Source: Fretibacterium sp. (GTDB lineage Bacteria > Synergistota > Synergistia > Synergistales > Aminobacteriaceae). From it: 7,723 nucleotides of DNA. Position numbers and translations under genes: made by a program. The DNA is taken from assembly GCA_016280565.1 (NCBI GenBank), contig JAEEGY010000115.1, positions 1-7,723 on the forward strand. The letters run 5' to 3'. This document shows, piece by piece, positions 1 to 7,723 of this stretch (within the stretch, counting starts at the first letter, position 1; the number at the start of each line of letters is the position of its first letter). A model generated the notes under the pieces. It made no database searches. It was not told the origin of the DNA and worked only from the letters and a program-made list of their open reading frames with translations.

Positions 1-1
1 C

Positions 2-1981
2 AAACGTGAGGAAGCAGTGAAGAAAACGAAGGACAAGCCTGGGGAGGAAAAGAGCACGGAGAAAAAGGGTACGGAGAAGAAGAGCATGGAAAAGAAGGTC
101 ATGGAGGATAAAACGGAGAAAAAAGATACTCCGCGTCCGGCTCAGCCGGCTCCCCAACCCCAGCAGTCCAGGCGGACGTCAGAGGGTGCGGAGGGTACCT
201 CTCCCACGTCAGACCTGAAGGTCCACGAGGGCTCGACGGTCAAGACGGTGGCGGAGGCGATGGGCATTTCCAGCGCAGAAGCCGTGAAGGCCCTGATGGC
301 AGGCGGGATGATGATCCCGGCCACCGCCCCGGCGGACGGAAAGGTGCTGGATGTCCTGTCCCGTGCCTTTAAGGTGCAGTTTACGCTGCTTCCGCCGGAG
401 AAGAAGCCGCTGGAGGCTCCTCAGCCCAAGAAGGCGGGCAAGGGTGTTGTGCCGGAGAAGAAGGCGCCGAAGCTGGTGGAACGCCCGCCTATCGTCACCG
501 TCATGGGGCACGTTGACCACGGCAAGACAACGCTGCTGGACCACATCCGCCACTCCAACGTGACGGCCCAGGAGGCTGGCGGCATCACCCAGCACATCGG
601 AGCCTATATCGTCATGCATGAGGGCAAGCCCATCGTCTTTTTGGACACGCCGGGGCATGAGGCCTTCACCGCCATGCGTGCTCGGGGTGCGAACGTCACG
701 GATATCGTCATCCTGGTGATCGGGGCTGACGACGGCGTCATGCCCCAGACCCGCGAGGCCATCGACCACATCAAAGCGGCGGGCGTGCCGCTCGTTGTCG
801 CCCTGAATAAAATCGACAAACCGACGGCTAACCCCGACCGTGTTCGCCAGCAGCTCTCGGAGCTGGAGGTGTTCCTTGAAGGTTGGGGCGGCGAAGTGGG
901 GGCCGTGGAGGTCTCCGCAAAGACCGGCGTGGGCATCCCCGACCTGCTGGAGCGCGTGTTGCTGGAGTCGGAGATGCAGGAGCTGAAGGGAGCCCCTGAC
1001 GCGACGGCGGAGGGCGTCGTCATTGAGGCGCGCCTGGACAAGGGCAAGGGCCCTGTCGCTACCGTCATCGTCAAGAACGGTACGCTCCATCAGGGGGACA
1101 TCGTGCTGTTCCACACGGCTTGGGGAAGGACCCGCGCCCTCTTCGACTGGGCGGGCAATCCCATCAAAAAGGCGGGGCCCAGCACGCCGGTTGAAATTCT
1201 GGGTCTGGACGAGGTGCCCCAGCCGGGCGAAAGCTTCACCGTCGTGCAGAGCGAGCGCGAGGCGCGTAACGCCCTGCTTGAGGCCCGTGCCCGTGAGCGG
1301 GACGCCGGCGCGGCCACCAAGCGCGCCTCCCTGGAGGACCTGTACTCCCAGCTCCAGGAGGGGCAGATTCCTCACCTCAGCCTGGTGGTGAAGTGCGACG
1401 TGCAGGGCTCGCTGGAGGCGTTGTGCGCTTCCCTGGAGAAACTGGCCACCAACGAGGTGGGCGTCTCCATTGTCCACCGGGGTGTGGGGCGCATCGCGGA
1501 GTCCGACGTCATGCTGGCTTCCACGTCCAACGCCGTCATCATCGGCTTCAACGTCCGGCCTGACGCCAACGCCAAGCGCGTGGCCGAGGTGGACGGGGTC
1601 GAAATCCGCACCTACAACGTCATTTATGACGTCATTGACGACGTCAAGGCCGCGATGGGCGGACTCCTCAAGCCCATTTTGCGGGAGGAGTCCCTGGGTG
1701 AGGTCGAGATCCGTGAGATCTTCAGGGTCCCGAAGGCGGGAAAGATCGCCGGTTCCCACGTCATGCAGGGCGTGGTGCGCCGCTCCGCGCGGGTACGCAT
1801 CGTCCGGGAGGGGATTGTCATCTGGGATGGCAAGATCGCCACGCTGCATCACTTCAAGGACGAAGCGCGTGAGGTCAAGGCGGGCATGGACTGCGGCATC
1901 TCCTTTGAGGGGTATCAGGACTTCGAGGTGGGAGATGTGCTGGAGGTCTATGAGGTTGTCGAGGAGAAGCGCAGCCTCTGA
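2..1981 (+). CDS. infB: Translation initiation factor IF-2 (5' end probably truncated by window edge)
   Basis: IF-2 is the GTPase that places initiator fMet-tRNA on the 30S subunit and promotes 50S joining in the cytoplasm. Numbering from the GTG at 17, the protein has a Lys/Glu-rich, low-complexity stretch (about 1-45), a Pro/Gln/Ser linker, one IF2_N-type helical domain (about 66-115), then the G domain: GHVDHGKT at 164-171, DTPGHE from 210, NKID at 264-267 and SAK from 300. Beta-barrel and C-terminal fMet-tRNA-binding domains follow to the TGA at 1979-1981. The frame is open to the left edge, and its codons (K-R-E-E-A-V) continue the same charged linker. IF-2 proteins normally begin with a further N-terminal IF2_N domain that is absent here, so I infer that the true start lies upstream. 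The GTG at 17 has GAGGAA only 3 nt before it, which is too close for a good ribosome binding site. Identity is certain; only the start is open. Confidence 0.97.
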   Translation, partial: KREEAVKKTKDKPGEEKSTEKKGTEKKSMEKKVMEDKTEKKDTPRPAQPAPQPQQSRRTSEGAEGTSPTSDLKVHEGSTVKTVAEAMGISSAEAVKALMAGGMMIPATAPADGKVLDVLSRAFKVQFTLLPPEKKPLEAPQPKKAGKGVVPEKKAPKLVERPPIVTVMGHVDHGKTTLLDHIRHSNVTAQEAGGITQHIGAYIVMHEGKPIVFLDTPGHEAFTAMRARGANVTDIVILVIGADDGVMPQTREAIDHIKAAGVPLVVALNKIDKPTANPDRVRQQLSELEVFLEGWGGEVGAVEVSAKTGVGIPDLLERVLLESEMQELKGAPDATAEGVVIEARLDKGKGPVATVIVKNGTLHQGDIVLFHTAWGRTRALFDWAGNPIKKAGPSTPVEILGLDEVPQPGESFTVVQSEREARNALLEARARERDAGAATKRASLEDLYSQLQEGQIPHLSLVVKCDVQGSLEALCASLEKLATNEVGVSIVHRGVGRIAESDVMLASTSNAVIIGFNVRPDANAKRVAEVDGVEIRTYNVIYDVIDDVKAAMGGLLKPILREESLGEVEIREIFRVPKAGKIAGSHVMQGVVRRSARVRIVREGIVIWDGKIATLHHFKDEAREVKAGMDCGISFEGYQDFEVGDVLEVYEVVEEKRSL

Positions 1982-2012
1982 GCGGTCCGCTTGGAGGTCG
2001 CTTTGGGGTTCC

Positions 2013-2020
2013 AGGGGGTG
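2013..2020 (+). promoter_or_regulatory. Shine-Dalgarno site for rbfA
   Basis: AGGGGGTG lies in the 46-nt infB-rbfA gap and ends 7 nt before a TTG codon at 2028. It is the strongest ribosome binding site in the gap. It favours the TTG start over the in-frame ATG at 2043, which has only a weaker GGGA about 9 nt upstream. Confidence 0.6.
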
Positions 2021-2027
2021 AATCGCT

Positions 2028-2399
2028 TTGGGAACATTTCGCATGGCTCGTATCAACAAACAGCTTCAGCGGGAGATATCGCTCCTGCTGGGGGAGCGAA
2101 TCAAAAAGGAGACGGTGAAGGACGCCATTATCACCGGCGTTGACTGTGCCCGCGACCTTGAGCGCGCCAGGGTGTTCTTCACGGCCCTTGATCCCCGGCG
2201 GCGTCCGGCGCTGCTTGAGGAGCTTCAGAGCGTTGGAGGCGTTCTCCGGACGCTTTTAGGTCAGTCGATGAGGCTGCGCCAGATCCCCGCCCTGGAGTTC
2301 GTCATGGACGAAAGCGCGGACTACGGGGAGAAGATAGACAGCATCCTGGCCCGTCTGGGACTGGACGAAGCGGAGGATGAGGAGGTTGAGGATGACTGA
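2028..2399 (+). CDS. rbfA: 30S ribosome-binding factor A (RbfA)
   Basis: RbfA is a small KH-fold protein that binds the immature 30S subunit and helps 16S rRNA 5'-end maturation, notably at low temperature. The 123-residue product matches the usual family length of about 110-135. It has the typical N-terminal pattern (ARINKQLQREISLLL, basic then amphipathic), the central region around VFFTALDPRRRPALLEELQS, and the family's C-terminal signature LEFVMDESADYGEKIDSIL. It ends in an acidic tail (EDEEVEDD). I chose the TTG at 2028 because of the well-spaced AGGGGGTG before it; the ATG at 2043 would shorten the protein by five residues. The gene lies directly after infB, its standard neighbour, and its last 8 nt overlap the next gene. 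Identity is firm; the start is moderately sure. Confidence 0.93.
   Translation: MGTFRMARINKQLQREISLLLGERIKKETVKDAIITGVDCARDLERARVFFTALDPRRRPALLEELQSVGGVLRTLLGQSMRLRQIPALEFVMDESADYGEKIDSILARLGLDEAEDEEVEDD
2380..2385 (+). promoter_or_regulatory. Shine-Dalgarno site for nrnA
   Basis: A perfect AGGAGG sits inside the end of rbfA, 6 nt before the ATG at 2392. It decides the nrnA start against the in-frame ATG at 2377, which lies upstream of this site. Confidence 0.7.
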
Positions 2400-3396
2400 G
2401 CCGGACCTGTGGGGTGCGTCCGGCCTGTTGAGGGCCGCGCCAGACTGGACGCTCTTCACCCATCAGAAGGCCGACGGGGACGCGATGGGCTCCGCCTCTG
2501 CGCTCTTCGAGGTGGGGGTCCTGGCCGGGCGGCGCGTCTCCTGGTTCAGCCCTACGCCGCTTCCCGACGGCTATCGTTTTCTGCCCCATGTGGAGGAGTG
2601 CCAGGTCTGCGAGGAGACCTTCGCCTTCAACGATCCGGAGACACTCTACGTTTTTCTGGACTGCGCGAACGAGACGCGGAGCGTCAAGGGCTTCGAGGCG
2701 CGGGAGCCGGGGACCCGTTTCCTGAACATCGACCACCACGAGGACAACACACGCTTTGCCACGCTGAACTGCGTGGACCCGGGGAGCTCCTCCACGGCGG
2801 AGCTCCTGTTTCGTGTGCTGAAGGCGGGGGGATGGAAACTCTCGAAAACCGTCGCCGAGAGCCTCTACACCGGCATATGGACGGACAGCGGGGGGTTCTC
2901 CTTCTCCAACACCTCGCCGCGGACGCACCGCCTGGCCGCGGACCTGATGGAGATGGGGGTGGAGCCCTCGTGCCTGGACGACCGCATCAACCAGAACCGG
3001 ACGCCCCAGGGCATGGCCCTGTGGGGAAGGGCTATGTCCCATATCCGAGTCTTTGGGCCGGAGAACATCTTTGCCCTGGCGTGGCTCTCGCAGGAGGACT
3101 TCGCCGCGACCGGGGCCGAGGCGGGCGACACCGAGGGACTGCCCAGCAGTCTGATGCGGCTCCGGGGGGTCCGGCTGATAGCCTTCCTGACGGAGCAGAC
3201 CTCGGCCGGGGAGGTCCGGGTGAGCTTCCGTTCCCGCGAGGGGATATTCGGCGCCGCGGATGTGGCCCGCGCGCTTGGCGGGGGGGGGCATCCCCGGGCG
3301 GCGGGCGCGAACCATCCCGGCCCGCTGAGCGTCGCCGTTGCGGAAATTCCGCGTATGCTGGAAGAACATTATGCCGAGTGGTCTGCTGCTCATTGA
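2392..3396 (+). CDS. nrnA: DHH/DHHA1 phosphoesterase, NrnA-type (oligoribonuclease / pAp phosphatase)
   Basis: Bifunctional NrnA proteins degrade 2-5-nt RNAs and dephosphorylate pAp using divalent metals. The 334-residue product has all DHH motifs in order: H24-x3-D28-x-D30 followed by AMGS (motif I), D90 in FLDCAN (motif II), D114-H115-H116 in NIDHHEDN (the DHH motif), and D165 in WTDSGGFSFSN, where the common form is TDTG. The C-terminal DHHA1 domain carries GGGGHPRAAG (G296-H300 onward), the substrate-binding motif. The start at 2392 has AGGAGG 6 nt upstream and overlaps rbfA by 8 nt. The position between rbfA and truB is the standard place for this family in Firmicutes-like and Synergistota-like operons. 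The motifs do not separate nanoRNase from pAp phosphatase or c-di-AMP/pApA hydrolysis, so the exact substrate is inferred. A nine-G run (3280-3288) encodes part of the GGGGH motif. Confidence 0.9.
   Translation: MTEPDLWGASGLLRAAPDWTLFTHQKADGDAMGSASALFEVGVLAGRRVSWFSPTPLPDGYRFLPHVEECQVCEETFAFNDPETLYVFLDCANETRSVKGFEAREPGTRFLNIDHHEDNTRFATLNCVDPGSSSTAELLFRVLKAGGWKLSKTVAESLYTGIWTDSGGFSFSNTSPRTHRLAADLMEMGVEPSCLDDRINQNRTPQGMALWGRAMSHIRVFGPENIFALAWLSQEDFAATGAEAGDTEGLPSSLMRLRGVRLIAFLTEQTSAGEVRVSFRSREGIFGAADVARALGGGGHPRAAGANHPGPLSVAVAEIPRMLEEHYAEWSAAH
3360..3365 (+). promoter_or_regulatory. Shine-Dalgarno site for truB
   Basis: GGAAGA lies within nrnA, 5 nt before the ATG at 3371. It is weaker than the other sites in this operon but supports 3371 over the upstream in-frame ATG at 3338, which would add 11 residues ahead of the conserved LLLIDKP start of TruB. 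Confidence 0.5.
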
Positions 3397-4306
3397 CAAG
3401 CCGGAAGGCCTGCGGAGCACGGACTGCGTGAACCGCATCCGCCATGCCCTCGGGAAAAAAACGCGCGTGGGACACGCCGGGACCCTGGACTCGACGGCCT
3501 CCGGGCTCCTGGTCCTGTTGATCGGGCGGGCCACGCGCCTGTCGGACGCCGTGATGGCTCTGCCGAAGGTCTACCGGGCGGAGCTGGGCCTGGGGCGGGC
3601 GACGGACACCTGCGACGCCTCCGGTCAGACGGTCTTTGAGGGGGATGCCTCCGAGGTGAGTGAGTCGGACATCGACCGCGCGCTGTTCTCCTTTCTGGGG
3701 TGGCTCATGCAGCGCCCGCCGGAGATCTCCGCGGTCAAAAAGGACGGCCGTCCGTCCCACAAGCTGGCCCGCGCCGGACAGGAGGTCGTCCTGGAACCGC
3801 GGCCCATCTTTATCCGTTCCCTCCGGCGGACCTCGCCCCTGTCCGGGGGGCGCGTGACGGTCGAGGTGCTCTGTGGCAAGGGCACCTACATCCGGAGCCT
3901 TGCCCGGGACCTTGGGGAGAAGCTGGGCTGTGGGGCACATGTGGCGTCCCTGCGGCGGCTCTCCATTGGTCCCTTCCGTGTGGAGGAGGGCATCTCCCCG
4001 GAGGCGGCAGAGGCTCTGGCGCTGCGGGGGGCATTTCCCCTGCGTTCGCCGCGGGAACTGAGGCCGCTCTTCCGACGCATTGAGTTGACGGAGGAGGCGG
4101 AGACGCGCCTTGTGTATGGCCAGAACATTCCCCTCGCCGGGGCGGGACACTGCGTGGCGGGCAGGGGCACGCCCGGCTGCGGGCTCTGCGTGGCGGGCAG
4201 GAGGACGCTGGGGTTTGCCGAACAGGTCGAGGCCTGGGGAACAATCCTGCTGAGGCCAAGGGTCAACGTCCTCTTTGATGAGGACCCGGAGGAGGGGCAG
4301 TCATGA
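3371..4306 (+). CDS. truB: tRNA pseudouridine(55) synthase TruB
   Basis: TruB isomerises U55 in the T-loop of most elongator tRNAs and also acts as a tRNA-folding chaperone. The 311-residue protein starts MPSGLLLIDKPEG, a typical TruB N-terminus. It has the catalytic motif GHAGTLDSTASG with nucleophile Asp40, the motif VYRAELGLGRATDTCDASG with Tyr68 (equivalent to E. coli Tyr76), and KGTYIRSLARDLGEKLGCGAH followed by LRRLSIGPF. Differences from common forms are Asp-Ser-Thr-Ala-Ser-Gly instead of Asp-Pro-x-Ala-Thr-Gly, and PPEISAVK with SHKLAR where many homologues have Tyr in both places (YSAVK, aYelAR). None of these removes the catalytic Asp. The C-terminal PUA-like part contains a 12-residue imperfect tandem repeat from Cys261. 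The gene overlaps nrnA by 26 nt and ribF by 4 nt (ATGA). Identity is firm. Confidence 0.95.
   Translation: MPSGLLLIDKPEGLRSTDCVNRIRHALGKKTRVGHAGTLDSTASGLLVLLIGRATRLSDAVMALPKVYRAELGLGRATDTCDASGQTVFEGDASEVSESDIDRALFSFLGWLMQRPPEISAVKKDGRPSHKLARAGQEVVLEPRPIFIRSLRRTSPLSGGRVTVEVLCGKGTYIRSLARDLGEKLGCGAHVASLRRLSIGPFRVEEGISPEAAEALALRGAFPLRSPRELRPLFRRIELTEEAETRLVYGQNIPLAGAGHCVAGRGTPGCGLCVAGRRTLGFAEQVEAWGTILLRPRVNVLFDEDPEEGQS
4150..4221 (+). repeat. Two 36-nt imperfect in-frame tandem repeat units inside truB
   Basis: Units 4150-4185 and 4186-4221 share a perfect 16-nt start (CTGCGTGGCGGGCAGG). By hand alignment, 23 of the first 27 positions match, after which similarity decays. The period of 36 nt equals 12 codons, so the reading frame is kept: CVAGRGTPG is followed by CVAGRRTLG. 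It looks like an old local duplication in the C-terminal domain of TruB. Confidence 0.65.
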
Positions 4307-5287
4307 TCATCACCATCGGAGCCTTTGATGGCTTTCACCGGGGACATGCCTGTCTCCTGGAGGAGGCGCGGTGCCTGTCTGCCCCGGCGGGGGCGTCCTG
4401 GGGCGCGGTGACCTTCCATCCACACCCCGGCGTCTTTCTGGGCTTTCTCAGGGCAACGCTCTTCACCGAGCAGGAGCGTGAGCTAATCCGACGCCTTTTG
4501 GGCATTCCTCACCTCATCCCCATTCAATTTGACCGGGCCCTTCAGGAGCTCTCCCCGGAGGCATTTTGGCACCGACTGAAGGATGCTTTCCGTCGGCATG
4601 GGATGAAAATAGACGGCGTCGTGATGGGCCGGGACTTCCGCTTTGGCCTGGGCCAGGAGGGGACGGTGGAAGCCCTCTCCGCGCTCTGCCGGGCGGAGGG
4701 GCTTCCCGCGGTCATTCTGGACCTGCTGGAACATGGCCAGACGCGCTACTCCAGTACGGAGGCGAGAGGGGCGGTGGCATCGGGTGACGTGCGGCAGGCG
4801 GCGGAGGTCCTGGGGTATCCCTGGTTCCTCTGGAGCCGCGTTGTGCACGGGGACCAGAGGGGCCGGACCCTGGGCTTCCCCACGGCGAATCTGGAGCTCT
4901 GCGATGGAAAAGTTCAGCCCGCTCCGGGGGTCTACGCCGCCGCGCTACCCCTTGAGGGGCGGTGGCACGCCGGGGCCCTCTCCGTGGGGAACAACCCCAC
5001 CTTTGGCGGCGTGCATGAGACGCGGGCGGAGCTTTTCGTCCTCGACTTTAAGGGCGATCTGTACGGCGATTCCCTGCCCGTCCTCCTCCTTGACTGGCTG
5101 CGGCCCATCCAGCGCTTCACGGACGGACAAAGTCTCGCGGGGCAGATCGCGCGGGACGTAGCCCAGTGCCGGGAACTCTGCCGGGGCGAGCTGGACGCGT
5201 GGCCGGAGCTCTTCGCGTCCTTCGCCGCGTGTGTGGAGGCGATGAACGCGGAGGGGTCGTTTGTGCCCGATATCTGGAGGCTGGACG

Positions 5288-5298
<11 letters not shown>
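4303..5298 (+). CDS. ribF: Bifunctional riboflavin kinase / FAD synthetase (RibF)
   Basis: RibF phosphorylates riboflavin to FMN and then adenylylates it to FAD in the cytoplasm. The N-terminal adenylyltransferase module shows GAFDGFHRGH (residues 6-15, nucleotidyltransferase HxGH type), TFHPHP (37-42), GRDFRFG (109-115) and YSSTEAR (149-155). The C-terminal flavokinase module shows GRTLGFPTAN (187-196), PAPGVYAA, SVGNNPTFG, and RAELFVLDF with Glu243 as the expected catalytic base, then DLYGD and LRPIQRF. At 331 residues it is slightly longer than the common 305-320, from a C-terminal tail of about 35-45 residues after the conserved LAGQIARDV helix. The ATG at 4303 overlaps the truB stop as ATGA, with GGAGGAGGGG ending 5 nt upstream. 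The first motif has Phe where most homologues have Val (FDGVH) and Ala after HRGH instead of Gln; both look tolerable. It follows truB, its usual neighbour. Confidence 0.95.
5276..5280 (+). promoter_or_regulatory. Shine-Dalgarno site for tatD
   Basis: GGAGG lies inside the ribF end, 7 nt before the ATG at 5288. It supports this ATG over the in-frame ATG at 5261, which would add nine residues before the family's normal MLID-HCH beginning. Confidence 0.6.

Positions 5299-7723
<2,425 letters not shown>

Noticed and set aside
1982..2027. Possible terminator or promoter in the infB-rbfA gap
   Set aside because: The only symmetric element is GCGGTCCGC (1982-1990), which has no loop and no following T-run. 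No convincing -35/-10 pair is visible in the 46 nt.
209..2059. Antisense open frame of 616 codons opposite infB
   Set aside because: It mirrors the infB codon structure in GC-rich DNA, where antisense frames seldom meet stops. The translation is rich in Arg, Leu, His and Asp with no recognisable domain, and IF-2 on the + strand is unambiguous.
3340..3352. Inverted repeat GCGGAAATTCCGC just before the truB ribosome binding site
   Set aside because: It can form only a 4-bp GC stem with a 5-nt loop, lies within nrnA codons, and has no U-run. It is too weak to call a regulatory hairpin or terminator.
2409..3431. Same-strand 340-codon frame inside nrnA
   Set aside because: It is the +2 shadow of nrnA, with a Gly/Arg/Pro-rich translation lacking motifs. 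The DHH and DHHA1 motifs lie in the other frame.
2302..4150. Two long antisense open frames (2302-3534 and 3032-4150) opposite nrnA and truB
   Set aside because: Same compositional shadow effect: they overlap each other and cross gene borders, and show no domain signature.

Overview
The window is a GC-rich bacterial chromosome segment (roughly 60-65% G+C by eye, not counted). It carries a single run of eight genes, all on the + strand and all housekeeping. There is no sign of mobile elements, phage, CRISPR, RNA genes or an accessory island. IF-2, TruB and the gene order fit a high-GC member of the Synergistota best (for example the Fretibacterium/Thermanaerovibrio type). That placement comes from remembered family features, not a search, and should be treated as tentative.

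Layout, left to right: infB (translation initiation factor IF-2; its 5' end probably lies outside the window), rbfA (ribosome-binding factor A), a DHH/DHHA1 phosphoesterase of the NrnA type, truB (tRNA pseudouridine-55 synthase), ribF (bifunctional FAD synthetase), a TatD-family metal-dependent hydrolase, tgt (tRNA-guanine transglycosylase), and a tsaC/ywlC-type threonylcarbamoyl-AMP synthase that runs off the right edge. The left half (infB-rbfA-nrnA-truB-ribF) is the conserved bacterial nusA-infB operon tail. In many bacteria rpsO and pnp follow truB or ribF; here tatD, tgt and tsaC follow instead.

Only the infB-rbfA junction has an intergenic gap (46 nt). The other six junctions overlap by 8, 26, 4, 11, 8 and 4 nt, and each downstream start has a purine-rich ribosome binding site inside the upstream gene. 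This indicates one polycistronic, translationally coupled unit. No internal promoter or rho-independent terminator was found, so transcription presumably starts upstream of the window and continues past its right edge. No gene-free stretch exceeds 46 nt.

Functionally the block is about making and running the translation apparatus. IF-2 assembles the initiation complex, RbfA matures the 30S subunit, NrnA degrades nanoRNA or pAp, and TruB, Tgt and TsaC modify tRNA at positions 55, 34 and 37. RibF supplies FMN and FAD. TatD is a DNase-like hydrolase of uncertain physiological role.

I did not find a convincing undescribed system. The observations worth a second look are modest: the gene order, a short in-frame duplication in the TruB C-terminal region, a nine-G run inside the NrnA GGGGH motif, and start-codon questions.
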